Below are positions 1 through 9,411 of a DNA stretch of 64,000 bases, in pieces (the stretch's first letter is position 1; every line of letters begins with the position of its first letter). The DNA lies in contig NZ_JACJQV010000156.1 in assembly GCF_014696875.1 (NCBI RefSeq), forward strand, positions 22,417 to 86,416. Direction: 5' to 3'. This DNA is from Microcystis wesenbergii FACHB-1317. Its GTDB lineage: Bacteria > Cyanobacteriota > Cyanobacteriia > Cyanobacteriales > Microcystaceae. The position numbers and the translations under genes are program-made. The notes below the pieces were generated by a model. The model was not told the DNA's origin. It saw only the letters and a list, made by a program, of their open reading frames with translations, and searched no databases.

Positions 1-135
1 TTATTCGAGGGGCAAAGAAAACAAAGAGCCAAGCTTTTAAGCGATTCAAGTAACCGCCAGGCTCGACAAATAATCGAATATTGTTTAGGTGATTTTGACA
101 TCCTTTCCCAACCGATCAACAAGGATGAGTTATAA
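1..135 (+). CDS. 3' end of an unidentified gene (5' truncated by window edge)
   Basis: An open frame runs from base 1 to a TAA at 133-135 (44 codons). The tail ends ...QIIEYCLGDFDILSQ and then a short acidic stretch. I do not recognise the family. The stop codon coincides with the first three bases of the terminal inverted repeat of the small element at 133-263, so the original C-terminus may have been altered by that insertion. Only the downstream end is visible. Confidence 0.4.
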   Translation, partial: LFEGQRKQRAKLLSDSSNRQARQIIEYCLGDFDILSQPINKDEL

Positions 136-263
136 GTAGTCGAACATAAATAAACAACACTATGTTAAGGAATGTAAAATAGGCAGTTTTCGCTGCTGCA
201 TACAGCTTTCTAACCTATTTACAAAACTTTATACAGCAGCGAAAACTTATGTCCGACTACTTA
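133..263. repeat. MITE-like element A with TAAGTAGTC ends
   Basis: The left end reads TAAGTAGTCGAACATAA and the right end ACTTATGTCCGACTACTTA, forming near-perfect terminal inverted repeats. A second inner inverted repeat (GCAGTTTTCGCTGCTG against CAGCAGCGAAAAC) lies inside. It has no coding capacity. A related element follows at 289-409, which supports a non-autonomous transposon family. Confidence 0.7.
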
Positions 264-288
264 GCAAATCGGTTTTTAATAGTATGAT

Positions 289-409
289 TAAGTAGTCAGA
301 CATAAATTCTGTTGTCTATCTTAAGAAATGTAAATTGCCGCAATTCTTACTGACGACCGACGACCGACTCCTTACCCCACAGTTAACTTTACTTTTGTCC
401 AACTACTTA
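289..409. repeat. MITE-like element B, related to element A
   Basis: Ends are TAAGTAGTCAGACATAAA and TTTTGTCCAACTACTTA, matching the termini of the element at 133-263, but the interior differs. This looks like two members of one family with shared ends. A similar solo end (ACGACTACTTATA) is seen near 56458. Confidence 0.6.
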
Positions 410-685
410 AATGCCAATCCAACTTTAAAAATCCTCTTCCTTCTTCCCACTCCCCACTCTCCTATACTTTTTCAACAGGATTGAGTATTACCATAATTTC
501 TCCGCCGGTTTTCTGGTCAGATTTATTAAGTCACCATTGCCCTAAAAATCCAGTAAGGGCTGAATAATTTTCCCTGTCAAAGTCCATCGACCTGAAGCGA
601 GAAAAATTGATTTTTGTAAATAATAGTTTCAATGCGCTCCTTACTAGCATAGGATAGAAACATCGGATTTCCAGGAGGGGTGACG
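410..685. other. intergenic region upstream of the SIMPL gene
   Basis: No intact gene is seen. On the minus strand a short frame ending at 462-464 reads KTGGEIMVILNPVEKV and then stop. It looks like the tail of a protein but has a stop just upstream, so it is probably a gene remnant. The last 20 bases carry the AGGAGGGG ribosome site of the next gene. Confidence 0.3.
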
Positions 686-1432
686 ATGAAAGACAGTTCT
701 ATATTCCGACGTTTCCCGCAGGTATTTGCGGGTTTATCGGCGCTATCGATCGCTCTCGTCTTCAGTTCGTGGATAGCGGCGCGAGCGATCTTGGCGGTGA
801 AACAGGCCAGCGATGTTTTTGTCGTGACCGGTTCGGCAAAAAGGCCGATTACATCGGATTATATTCTCTGGCGTTTATCGGTTTCCAGTCAACAACCCAC
901 CGCCCGCGATGCCTACCGCGATCTGATCCAGCAAACCGAGCGGATACGAGCTTATCTCAAAGAAAAACAAGTTCCCGACGAGGCAATCACCACCAACGCG
1001 ATCGAGACGATGCCGATTCCTGAAATAACGAACGGCCAGGAAACTGGGCAAATTCTCGCCTATCGCCTCACCCAACGCTTCGAGATCCGAGGGAGCGATG
1101 TGGCCCGTTACACGGAACTTTCTAGGCAGGTAACAGAATTGATCGAGGAGGGAATTAACCTCGTCTCCGAACCCCCCCAATACCTTTACACCCAACTGGA
1201 TAAGCTGCGGGTGGAAATGGTGGCCGCGGCGACCAAGGACGCCAGAGCCAGAGCCGAAGCGATCGCCAGTAGTACCGGCAGTCGGGTGGGAAGGGTGCGC
1301 GATGCAAAAACGGGAGTTTTTCAGATCACCTCGCGCAATTCCACCGACGTGAGCGATTCGGGAATTTACGACACTTCCTCGATCGACAAAGATATTACCG
1401 CAGTCGTTTCGGTGACGTTCGGGATCGAGTGA
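686..1432 (+). CDS. SIMPL domain (DUF541) protein, envelope-located
   Basis: The 248-residue protein has an N-terminal hydrophobic segment (about residues 14-36, a signal anchor or signal peptide), then a DUF541/SIMPL domain: VTGSAKR near the start, a central SDVARYTELS helix region and a C-terminal VSVTFGIE strand. SIMPL proteins are periplasmic or membrane-anchored and poorly characterised (for example BP26 and YggE, linked to oxidative stress). I chose ATG 686 because AGGAGG at 673-678 sits 7 bases before it, while the in-frame GTG at 680 is too close to that site. It stands alone, with no operon partner. Confidence 0.8.
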   Translation: MKDSSIFRRFPQVFAGLSALSIALVFSSWIAARAILAVKQASDVFVVTGSAKRPITSDYILWRLSVSSQQPTARDAYRDLIQQTERIRAYLKEKQVPDEAITTNAIETMPIPEITNGQETGQILAYRLTQRFEIRGSDVARYTELSRQVTELIEEGINLVSEPPQYLYTQLDKLRVEMVAAATKDARARAEAIASSTGSRVGRVRDAKTGVFQITSRNSTDVSDSGIYDTSSIDKDITAVVSVTFGIE

Positions 1433-1534
1433 ATGACAACCCACTCCTTACTGCTGTCCAAACAGCGGAGCGTCTGTGCTAGGTCTAGACTTGACCATGA
1501 GAGTAATTTCAGCAAACAGAGAACCTCTGTTTGA

Positions 1535-1625
1535 GTTGTCTCTTTGTGTCCTTCGTGTCTTTGTGGTTCGTTCCAGTCGCTCGCTGGCAGGACTGTATCA
1601 TGGAAATACATTTTACCCACCAAAC
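1535..1625. repeat. dispersed repeat, copy 1
   Basis: This stretch (TGTCTTTGTGGTTCGTTCCA, then CGCTGGCAG and ACATTTTACCCAC) reappears as a diverged reverse complement around 52119-52195. No reading frame of interest is present. The rest of 1433-1758 has no recognised feature. Confidence 0.6.
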
Positions 1626-1758
1626 CCAAGAGAGCCCTTAATTTGATCGCAAAAGGGAAATTTAATCTCTCTAAGCGAACACCTGTTCTAGTCAGCTTGT
1701 ATGTAAAGTTTTATCTACGGATTCAACATTGCTGGCTTTTAAGTAAGTTTGAGTAAGT

Positions 1759-4011
1759 TTAGTTGGGCCGTAAAACTTGGGTTTTTTCGATCAACCATTT
1801 ATCTCCTTGCCGTACCAAATCATAGCGCAGGTTCAAGGACTCATTATAGGAACGATTGACAATTTCTTTGCCATTATGAAAATACATCGCCTTTTCGTTT
1901 ACTATCGCTTCCACCGTCGCTAAATTAGGATTTTTCGCATTATTAGTAACCGAGCGCACATCCACTTGATGCTCGTAGCGCCAATAGTTATTTCCCTGTA
2001 AAGCCGCCGCTCGTTTTTGCCAAATTTCTAAGGCCGAACCCGTTAAAACCTCTTTCAATTGCTCTTTTTGGTGTTCACTGCCAAAAGCAGCCGATTTTGC
2101 TGCTAACCAAGCTTGAATCGTCTCCGTTGCTGTTTCCTTGCCTAAGGGAATCCCGTCCAGCGCTTCCGCCTTAGCCGAGGGAACTTCTAGTATGGGAGTA
2201 TGCAAAGAAATCGGTAACTGTTCCCCTTGCAAGGCTGCCAAAGGAGATTGACTATCGACAATTGCCTTCACACCCAAGGACAAAACCGCAATCGTTCCCA
2301 CTAATCCTACTCCCAATATCGCCACTCGCTCAAGTCGCAGCTTTCTGCGGGCCGGTCGCCTCCGTTTCGGTGCGACTACGGCAGTTTTTGCCGTTTCTAG
2401 GGCTGCCGGCCGGGAGTTGCCCGCTGCTGGGGGGCGCGGGCGACTAGGACGACGACGGGGGGGATTAAGTGCCGGTTGACGATCGGCTGCCTTCACCACC
2501 ACACTGCCCTGAGTATAGGGGGTGAAAGTTTCCTCCTGAGCGGTGACTCTCAGGGCAGGTACAGCAGTGCTTGCCCGCTCACCTTTAGCTCTAGCTAAAG
2601 ACGGTTTTTGGGGACGAGAGTGGGAAGAAGAATAGGCGGATTCCCTCATCGGTGTCGCTCCTGGCACTGGGTTTAAATGGGTGGGGTGGGTGTGGGTTTT
2701 GAGAATATTTACTTCCGATTCTAAAGGTTCCCTGGGCTTTTCTCGAACCGGCACGGGAACTTTTTTGTCAGGAAAACCTGACAATGCTTCTAAATAATTT
2801 TGTACCTCTTCCTCAGCAAAATACTCTTTGAGTGAGGCTTTCTCCTCGACTAAATCACTAAAATGGCAGAAAACTTCTGTTTGTAACCAACGCTCACCGT
2901 AACGACATAACCCAGGTAAAAGATCGGGAGATTGCCCCGATTGTTCCTTAATATAATTTAATATTTCTTGCTCTTGACTTTTTTCTAAAATTGTGCTTGC
3001 TTGTTCGGTTTGACCGAGCAGTAGGGCGCAGATCGATCGCTCTAGGGAGACATCCTGATGTTTTTGTAATTGCTGTAGGCGCTCGCTGGCTGCCACAATA
3101 GCGGCGGGTTGTTTTTGGGCGAAACCGCGGGCGATCAAGGCATAGACCAGCAGATAATTACCCACCGCCGAGGGGCGTTGTGCCTCCTTTGCCCAAATTT
3201 TCTCCTGTTCAGCCTGAGTTAAATAAACCCGTAACTGTTGAATAAAGCGTAAAAAATTATCCACCCCTAACCCAGAGCGATCATCACCGGGGCCATCGAT
3301 GCCACCGCGAGCGGCCAACATCTCCTCCAAGAGATTTAAGCCGCGCTGACGGGCAAGACTAGGTTTTTTTTCTTGGGATAACAATTCCAGAATCCGGTAG
3401 GGACGCAAGCGATCGCAATCATGGCGAATCTCCCTGGCCACTTGCGGGAACATTTGTTCTTTTTCTAACCAAGTCAGGGCTTTGGCCGCAGTGCTGGCCG
3501 CCTGTTCATAATTTTTATCCTGCCAATATTCCCGACTTAATTCCCCGTAGGCCAAAGCCAAGGTTAAGATCATGTCTGGGCGAGTAATTGGCTCTAAATC
3601 TAGATAAGTTTCGGCCAAACGAATCACTAACTCGTATTCTCCCAACTCTTGCAGGATGAGCAAAGCTCCCACCAGATCGGCGGGGGCAATAGTAATCTGG
3701 GAAGTGAGATATTCTGAGGAGGCCGCCGCCACCTCCCCACCTTGAGAATCTAGGTTTTCGGCGCTGCTTTCTGGGTTGAGAAACAGGGGATTGGAGTCGA
3801 ACAATTGGGTATCGTAATCACGACGGCGATCCGCAGCACTTAACACTTGGTAAGCTTCATCTAACAAGTGCTGACGGGCAATGATCGCTGTTTGACTGTA
3901 TTCTTGACGTGGCAATTGCCGTCCCCGATCGGCGTGGGCCAAATCAATCTGCTCGGCACTCACCTGAAAGGGGATTCCCAATATCCTGTAGTAGTCAAGA
4001 GGAATTCGCAC
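1759..4011 (-). CDS. zipN: ZipN/Ftn2 (ARC6-type) cell division protein with J-like domain
   Basis: This 750-residue protein has the ARC6/Ftn2 layout. A J-like domain covers residues 5-70 (YYRILGI, then DEAYQVLSAADRRRDYD) without a canonical HPD motif. A long helical middle follows, then a low-complexity basic and proline-rich linker (about 450-560). One membrane span lies near 570-592 and a C-terminal IMS/DUF4101 domain at about 630-750. In cyanobacteria this protein anchors and stabilises the FtsZ ring at the inner membrane and recruits other divisome proteins. The minCDE genes lie 17 kb away. The missing HPD means DnaK stimulation is not expected, which is usual for the family. Confidence 0.88.
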   Translation of the reverse strand: MRIPLDYYRILGIPFQVSAEQIDLAHADRGRQLPRQEYSQTAIIARQHLLDEAYQVLSAADRRRDYDTQLFDSNPLFLNPESSAENLDSQGGEVAAASSEYLTSQITIAPADLVGALLILQELGEYELVIRLAETYLDLEPITRPDMILTLALAYGELSREYWQDKNYEQAASTAAKALTWLEKEQMFPQVAREIRHDCDRLRPYRILELLSQEKKPSLARQRGLNLLEEMLAARGGIDGPGDDRSGLGVDNFLRFIQQLRVYLTQAEQEKIWAKEAQRPSAVGNYLLVYALIARGFAQKQPAAIVAASERLQQLQKHQDVSLERSICALLLGQTEQASTILEKSQEQEILNYIKEQSGQSPDLLPGLCRYGERWLQTEVFCHFSDLVEEKASLKEYFAEEEVQNYLEALSGFPDKKVPVPVREKPREPLESEVNILKTHTHPTHLNPVPGATPMRESAYSSSHSRPQKPSLARAKGERASTAVPALRVTAQEETFTPYTQGSVVVKAADRQPALNPPRRRPSRPRPPAAGNSRPAALETAKTAVVAPKRRRPARRKLRLERVAILGVGLVGTIAVLSLGVKAIVDSQSPLAALQGEQLPISLHTPILEVPSAKAEALDGIPLGKETATETIQAWLAAKSAAFGSEHQKEQLKEVLTGSALEIWQKRAAALQGNNYWRYEHQVDVRSVTNNAKNPNLATVEAIVNEKAMYFHNGKEIVNRSYNESLNLRYDLVRQGDKWLIEKTQVLRPN

Positions 4012-4258
4012 GGTTAGCTGTACCTCAACTCTGGAGAGTCCTTAGTGAATTAAATGATGTAAGTGAGAGCGGAGCGAGTAAAATAACAAGATACCATTCT
4101 ATCCTAGCCAATCTCTGACTGACTAAGATTAGATTCGAGAGAGAAAATACCAAGAACTCCCTGGTTTAAGACTAAAAAATTCACTGCCAGAATTCTCGAA
4201 AAATCTACCGCTTCCTCTCCCCTTGCCTTTTTGTTGTCTAAATGATACTACAGACCAT

Positions 4259-5293
4259 ATGATTTCCGAACGTACTTTACCAACCTTTAATGCTGCTTCC
4301 ATCATTATTACCAAAGCTGAAGGTCTTCGCCTATACGAAGATATGGTTTTGGGGCGGATGTTTGAAGATAAATGTGCCGAAATGTATTATCGGGGCAAAA
4401 TGTTCGGTTTTGTCCATCTCTACAACGGTCAAGAAGCGATATCTAGCGGTATTATTAAAGCCTTGCGTCAGGGAGAAGATTACGTTTCTAGCACCTATCG
4501 CGATCACGTCCACGCCCTCAGTGCCGGAGTTCCCGCCAAAGAGGTAATGGCGGAGTTATTTGGCAAAGCTACCGGCTGTAGTAAAGGCCGGGGCGGCTCC
4601 ATGCACATGTTTTCCGCCGAACATAAGCTTTTAGGGGGTTACGCTTTTGTGGCTGAGGGGATTCCCGTCGCTACCGGGGCGGCTTTTCAAAGTAAATACC
4701 GTCGGGAAGCCATGGCTGATGCCAGTGCCGATCAGGTAACGGTTTGTTTCTTTGGGGATGGGGCGAGTAATAATGGCCAGTTTTTTGAGTGTCTGAATAT
4801 GGCCGCCCTCTGGAAGTTGCCGATTATCTATGTGGTGGAAAATAATAAGTGGGCGATCGGTATGGCCCACGATCGAGCCACTTCCCAACCGGAAATCTAT
4901 AAAAAAGCCAGTGTTTTTAGTATGGTCGGTGTGGAAGTGGACGGTATGGATGTGGTCGCCGTTCATGCCGCCGCCAGAGAAGCCGTGGCCCGCGCCCGCG
5001 CCGGTGAGGGACCGACTTTAATAGAGGCGTTAACCTATCGTTTCCGGGGTCACTCCCTAGCAGATCCGGACGAGTTACGCAGTGCTGACGAGAAACAATT
5101 CTGGGGCGAAAGAGATCCGATCACTCGCTTTGCCGCCTACCTCTACGAGCGAGAGCTGGCCACGAGAGAGGAATTAAAAGAAATCGAGGAGAAAATTCAA
5201 GCTGAAATCGAGGCAGCGGTTAAATTTGCTGAATCTAGTCCCGAACCCGATCCTAGTGAACTAACTCGCTTTATTTTCGCTGAAGACGAGTAA
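4259..5293 (+). CDS. pdhA: pyruvate dehydrogenase E1 component, alpha subunit
   Basis: It catalyses, with E1 beta, thiamine-diphosphate-dependent decarboxylation of pyruvate and transfer of the acetyl group to lipoyl E2. The ThDP-binding motif is visible as [12 protein letters not shown] ... VENN, with the phosphorylation-loop type segment [15 protein letters not shown] near the C-terminus. From ATG 4259 the protein is 344 residues, normal for the cyanobacterial or plastid type. A longer frame from TTG 4223 exists, but the added residues do not look like the family. E1 beta and E2 are not adjacent, as is common in cyanobacteria. Confidence 0.93.
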   Translation: MISERTLPTFNAASIIITKAEGLRLYEDMVLGRMFEDKCAEMYYRGKMFGFVHLYNGQEAISSGIIKALRQGEDYVSSTYRDHVHALSAGVPAKEVMAELFGKATGCSKGRGGSMHMFSAEHKLLGGYAFVAEGIPVATGAAFQSKYRREAMADASADQVTVCFFGDGASNNGQFFECLNMAALWKLPIIYVVENNKWAIGMAHDRATSQPEIYKKASVFSMVGVEVDGMDVVAVHAAAREAVARARAGEGPTLIEALTYRFRGHSLADPDELRSADEKQFWGERDPITRFAAYLYERELATREELKEIEEKIQAEIEAAVKFAESSPEPDPSELTRFIFAEDE

Positions 5294-5505
5294 TTTCAGT
5301 GATCAGTTACCAGTTATCGGTGATCAGTTATTGTCCCTCCTCAAGATATTTGACCCAACAGGTGCCATCTTCTTTTTTCCACCAAATCTTGATTGGTTCT
5401 GTATCTATTTTTCAGTGGCTTTGAACTTAGATATTGGGCTAATCACGCTTTCTTGGGTATTTTATCTCCTCGTCTTTACTCATTTTATTAGAAGAGGATT
5501 TGATA
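5294..5505. other. gap with short repeats and a possible gene scrap
   Basis: TGATCAGTTACCAGTTATC-type repeats lie directly after pdhA (5298-5330). On the minus strand around 5328-5403 a short frame reads EPIKIWWKKEDGTCWVKYLE before a stop. It could be the end of a decayed gene. No intact gene is seen. Confidence 0.3.
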
Positions 5506-6687
5506 TTACTGGTCTGAGCAAAAATTAAAATTTTTGGCTTTGCGGAGGGAATTAACCGTTAAAACCACCTGTTCCCCCACCTGTTCAATTTCTTCTAAAG
5601 TATTAAAACGACTCAACCCGAAGCGCAGGGAAGCATAGGCGAGAGATTCGGGGCGACCCAAGGCAGTTAAAACGTGAGAGGGGGCGGTATGGCTAGAAGA
5701 ACAGGCAGAACCGGAGGAAAGCGCCACTATTGGCTGTAATCCTAACAATAACGCCGCACCGTCCACCCCTTCAATACTAATATTCAAATTTCCGGCTAAT
5801 CTTTGGCTAGGATGACCATTGAGATAAATTCTGTCTAATTGACTGATAATCTCCCATAAACGGGCTTTTAACTGATTTAAGTGGCTGGCATCTTCCTCGA
5901 TCGCTTTGATAGCCAATTCCACCGCCTTGGCAAAACCAACAATTTGCGGTGTAAATATCGTACCCGATCGCAATCCTTTTTCCTGGCCTCCCCCTTGAAT
6001 TTGAGCGGCGAGACGGACTCTGGGGTTCCGGCGCCGGACGTACAGCGCACCGATTCCCTTTGGTCCGTGGACTTTGTGGGCAGTTAAGGACATCAAATCT
6101 ATATTCATTTCCTCCACATCTAGGGGAATTTTCCCGATTGCTTGGGCCGCATCCGTATGAAAAAGTACCTGATACTGGCGACAAATCGCCCCAATTGCCG
6201 CTAAAGGTTGAATCACCCCAATCTCGTTATTAGCAGCCATAATTGACAGCAAAATCGTGTCAGGACGCAAAGATTTTTCTAGTAGTTCCAAGTCAATTAG
6301 TCCATCAGCACCGACGGGTAAAATTGTCACCTCAAAACCCAATTTTTCCAGATAATGACAGGGATCTAAAACGGCGCGATGTTCTGTCACCACCGTAACT
6401 AGGTGGCGTCCCTTGGCGAAATAAGCTTCGGCAACCCCTTTGATAGCTAGGTTATTGGCCTCCGTTGCCCCACTGGTAAAAATAATTTCTTCGGGACTAC
6501 TATTAATAGCAGCGGCGATTATTTCTCGTGCCTGTTTAACCGCAGCCTCGGCTGTCCAGCCATAGACATGATTAATACTACTGGCATTACCAAAGTGTTC
6601 GGTAAAATAGGGCAACATCGCCGCCAGAACTTGCGGATCGAGCGGTGTCGTGGCGTGGCAATCTAGATAAATCGGCTTTTGAGACAT
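5506..6687 (-). CDS. cysteine desulfurase (NifS/IscS family)
   Basis: This PLP enzyme of 393 residues removes sulfur from cysteine for Fe-S cluster and thiocofactor assembly. The PLP lysine lies in SLTAHKVHGPKGIG, the cofactor His/Asp region in HTDAAQAIGK and the catalytic cysteine loop in SSGSACSSSHTAPSHVL. The short, cysteine-containing loop fits group I (IscS/NifS-like) rather than SufS. The gene is monocistronic here and no Isc scaffold gene is nearby. Cyanobacteria usually carry several paralogs, so I do not assign a specific symbol. Confidence 0.92.
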   Translation of the reverse strand: MSQKPIYLDCHATTPLDPQVLAAMLPYFTEHFGNASSINHVYGWTAEAAVKQAREIIAAAINSSPEEIIFTSGATEANNLAIKGVAEAYFAKGRHLVTVVTEHRAVLDPCHYLEKLGFEVTILPVGADGLIDLELLEKSLRPDTILLSIMAANNEIGVIQPLAAIGAICRQYQVLFHTDAAQAIGKIPLDVEEMNIDLMSLTAHKVHGPKGIGALYVRRRNPRVRLAAQIQGGGQEKGLRSGTIFTPQIVGFAKAVELAIKAIEEDASHLNQLKARLWEIISQLDRIYLNGHPSQRLAGNLNISIEGVDGAALLLGLQPIVALSSGSACSSSHTAPSHVLTALGRPESLAYASLRFGLSRFNTLEEIEQVGEQVVLTVNSLRKAKNFNFCSDQ

Positions 6688-6733
6688 ATTTTTCGCGTGC
6701 GGGGATCAGGAAGGATAGGTAAACTTACCGCTA

Positions 6734-6796
6734 ATGGTTATGACGGAAAAACTGAAGGCGATTTACGAAGATGGTACTTTGTATCTGCCAAGTAAA
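6734..6796 (+). pseudogene. N-terminal remnant of a DUF104 (AF2212-type) antitoxin
   Basis: ATG 6734 opens a 20-codon frame (MTEKLKAIYEDGTF within it) ending at TAA 6794-6796. The start matches the conserved N-terminus of DUF104 antitoxins, which are normally about 60-75 residues and paired with a PIN-domain toxin. Everything after the GTF motif is missing and no PIN gene follows. This is the stump of a lost toxin-antitoxin module. Confidence 0.5.
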
Positions 6797-7501
6797 TTTT
6801 TTCGGCTCTTCTAGAGTAGTTATGATCTATGATACCAAATCCGTTTTTCATCATTATGATTAACTGCCAATCCAACTTTAACAACCCGCTCCCTTCTCCG
6901 ATACAGCCATTTTCAAGGGGAAAATGTACCCAGTGGCGGCTTGTCAATTTTTTCTGAGAAGCCTCATGCAGTAAGGGAAGTGGGCAGTGGAAAGTGGGGA
7001 TTTTTCAGTAATCAGTAATCAGTGAACAGGGAGAAGGGAGAAAAAAGCTGATCAACCGCAACCAGCCAGAGAACTGGAATTTCACGGGAAAGCCACTAAG
7101 CCTTTAAAGTTTTGCTATGCAAGGATCGTAGCCGAAAAAGCCAAACTACGGTTTTCCCTGTGGATGGGGTTTAACTGATCACTGATCACTGAAGACCGAC
7201 TCTCCCAAAAGGCCAACTTTGTACCTCACCATTAAGATAAATTCTATATCTTTAGACAGATAACCGCTCGATTCCCTTAATATTTTTTAACATAAAATCT
7301 GCCCTTTGATTGCTGTAATTGGTTCCCTAGAAGTCAAGCTAATGAGTTATGATCCTAGATAGGAATCCATAGTTCTTAGAGGAGGAAAGCGGGGCAATCT
7401 CAATTTTTTGCCCACCCACAAGACCATGATTTTGAGCTTTTAAAAATCTCGCAAAAGTCTTTAAGAACGTTTAAAATCAGCATTCACACAGGAGGTATAT
7501 T
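6797..7501. other. 700-bp gap: repeats and leader of the KGG gene
   Basis: Short CAGTAATCAGTAATCAGTGA repeats lie near 7005-7032 and TGATCACTGATCACTGAAG at about 7175-7195. The block at 6850-6870 (CTGCCAATCCAACTTTAA) also occurs at about 411-428. The segment 7380-7501 is probably the promoter and leader of the next gene and ends in the ribosome site AGGAGG at 7491-7496. No coding sequence or RNA gene was recognised. Confidence 0.4.
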
Positions 7502-7819
7502 ATGACAGGTAAGAGTAAACGCGGTTTTGCCTCTATGGATCAAGCTAAACAACGGGAAATCGCTAGTAAAGGTGGTAAAGCTGCTCATCAAAAAGGTACA
7601 GCCCACGAATTTACCTCCGAAGAAGCTCGCGAAGCGGGACGAAAAGGCGGTGAAGCGGTTAGCCGAGATCGCGCCCACATGGCAGCCATCGGACGGGAAG
7701 GAGGCAAAAATTCCCACAAAGGCAGTCGCAAAAACTTAAACTCCGGGGAAAATTCCCCAGTCAACGAGTCTATAGGTGAAAATTCCTCAGATTTTAGCAA
7801 CTCGGAGGCAAATAGTTGA
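7502..7819 (+). CDS. KGG-repeat stress-type protein (con-10/YciG-like)
   Basis: A very hydrophilic, Lys/Gly/Ala-rich 105-residue protein with three KGG-type repeats: IASKGGKAAH, GRKGGEAVS and GREGGKNSH. KGG proteins (Bacillus GsiB, E. coli YciG, Neurospora con-10) are induced by stress or development and resemble hydrophilins. Their molecular role is not established. A strong AGGAGG lies 5 bases before ATG 7502. The acidic/Ser/Asn tail after residue 78 is outside the repeat domain. Intrinsic disorder and stress induction are inferred. Confidence 0.8.
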   Translation: MTGKSKRGFASMDQAKQREIASKGGKAAHQKGTAHEFTSEEAREAGRKGGEAVSRDRAHMAAIGREGGKNSHKGSRKNLNSGENSPVNESIGENSSDFSNSEANS

Positions 7820-7847
7820 CTTTGGTTGACTTTTTCTCAGACTGAGA

Positions 7848-7920
7848 GGGTTTTGGGGTGTTGGGGTTTTAGGGTGTTGGGGTTTTAGGGTGTTAGGGTT
7901 TTAGGGTGTTGGGGTTTTAG
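7848..7920. repeat. 16-bp tandem repeat (GGTTTTAGGGTGTTGG)
   Basis: About 4.5 head-to-tail copies of a G/T-rich 16-mer with few mismatches follow the KGG gene. A duplicated AGGAGTCTCCGAGTC (near 7968-7999) and a CCCCACA run (8020-8050) follow. The whole gap 7820-8078 is repeat debris without genes. The G runs could in principle form G-quadruplexes on the plus strand. Confidence 0.75.
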
Positions 7921-8078
7921 TTGAATTACCCCATTTCCCCATCCCCGTTAACGAAGGCAGGGGGCAGGAGTCTCCGAGTCAGGAGTCTCCGAGTCAGGAG
8001 GATTATTTTTATTTATTCTCCCCACACCCCACACCCCACACCCCACACCCACGAAAAACTTTTTGCCGCAAACCCTAC

Positions 8079-8627
8079 TTAGGGTTCGATACTGATAATC
8101 CAAGTCCCGACGTAGAGACGGACGGGAATATTGCCAGAGGCAATCACATCACAGGTAAAGTAATAAGTGCCTAATTCAGGATTTCTGACATTAGACATGA
8201 CGATTTCAACTTTGCTGGTCGGATCGATCGCTTGTTCGGGGACAATTTGAATAATGCGACTATCCTTATCCCAAACCACTTCCTTTAAAGGTAAAGATTT
8301 GTTGTTGATGCGTACCTCGATTTTATTGGTGTCAAACTGGCCGTTAAAATAATCAGGATAGGAAATAAAAAAAGCCGCAGCTCCTTGGGAGAGTTTTTTC
8401 GCGGGGATATAGAGTTTATAACGATCCATTTGCTTGGGACGAGCACCAAATTGCAAGAAATAATCTAAGGTATCCTTGCGATCGACTCCACTAAAAATTG
8501 TTAGTCCAGGGTTGCCATTGGCTAAAGTTATTTTTGGTAAAATAATCCCCGCACCCACAGCTAAGGATAGAGCAATCAAAGCGGGTGCCTTAGCATATTT
8601 AATTACTTTTGTCAAGACTTTTAACAT
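8079..8627 (-). CDS. DUF2808 family exported protein
   Basis: The 182-residue protein has an N-terminal hydrophobic segment (about residues 14-36), consistent with a signal peptide, then a beta-rich region (GLTIFSGVDRKDTLDYFLQFG ... YKLYIPAKKL) typical of the DUF2808 family found mainly in cyanobacteria. The function is unknown. No cysteine lipobox is evident. It sits between repeat debris and smpB and is probably transcribed alone. Confidence 0.75.
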   Translation of the reverse strand: MLKVLTKVIKYAKAPALIALSLAVGAGIILPKITLANGNPGLTIFSGVDRKDTLDYFLQFGARPKQMDRYKLYIPAKKLSQGAAAFFISYPDYFNGQFDTNKIEVRINNKSLPLKEVVWDKDSRIIQIVPEQAIDPTSKVEIVMSNVRNPELGTYYFTCDVIASGNIPVRLYVGTWIISIEP

Positions 8628-8745
8628 AAATTTTAACCCAAGGTGAGGGAGATGGTGATGGCCGCAAGGGGCCGAATACAGTTCAACTGTAACAAAACCC
8701 GCTCGTTTCTTACCTAGACCTTTGCCAGTCCGATAAGTGTCTTGG

Positions 8746-9210
8746 TTAACGCTTCATCGCTCGTGCCATATCCCGTTGATCCTGACGACGTTTCAAATCT
8801 TCGCGTTTATCGTGTAATTTCTTGCCTCTACCGAGGCCAATGCTGATTTTTACCCAACTACCTTTAAAATACATCTTCAAAGGCACAAGAGTTAAGCCTT
8901 TCTGTTCCACTTGACCGATGAGTTTGCTGATTTCCTTTTTGTGCATCAACAATTTTCTCGTCCGGCGCGGATCGTGATTAAAATATTCGCTACTCTGTTC
9001 GTAGGGGGAAATATGAACATTAATTAACACCGCTTCACCATTGCGGACTAAAACGTAACCATCCCGCAGGTTTACCTTACCGGCACGCACGGATTTAACC
9101 TCGGTCCCCAGCAACTGCACCCCCGCTTCAAAAGTCTCTAAAATCTCGTAGAGATGGCGTGCTTGCCGGTTATCACTGATAATTTTGATTTTGTCGTCTT
9201 GATTGGCCAT
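8746..9210 (-). CDS. smpB: SsrA-binding protein SmpB
   Basis: SmpB binds tmRNA and brings it to stalled ribosomes for trans-translation. The 154-residue sequence carries the family signature: the N-terminal [20 protein letters not shown] region, [15 protein letters not shown], and the basic C-terminal tail ([19 protein letters not shown]) that mimics mRNA in the decoding channel. Length is normal. No tmRNA gene is seen in this window. Confidence 0.95.
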   Translation of the reverse strand: MANQDDKIKIISDNRQARHLYEILETFEAGVQLLGTEVKSVRAGKVNLRDGYVLVRNGEAVLINVHISPYEQSSEYFNHDPRRTRKLLMHKKEISKLIGQVEQKGLTLVPLKMYFKGSWVKISIGLGRGKKLHDKREDLKRRQDQRDMARAMKR

Positions 9211-9411
9211 ATAGTCAAGTGAAAAGTGAAAAGTAAAAAAGCGATTGGTAGAGGCAGTATCGGCTAATTATCTCGATTTTTCCATGTCCTTATCTTTATA
9301 TCTTACTCGCTCTTTTGTTCTCTCTGGACTGACTGCTGGTGGCTCTTTGGTGATCACCGGCCTTGTCAGGGGGAACGAGAAGGGGGAAAATGAGAGCAGT
9401 GTTAAATTTTT

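Noticed and set aside
5331..5528. 65-codon plus-strand frame between pdhA and the cysteine desulfurase
   Set aside because: Its start lies in repeat sequence, the composition is low-complexity hydrophobic, and its end overlaps the desulfurase stop on the other strand. No family is recognisable.
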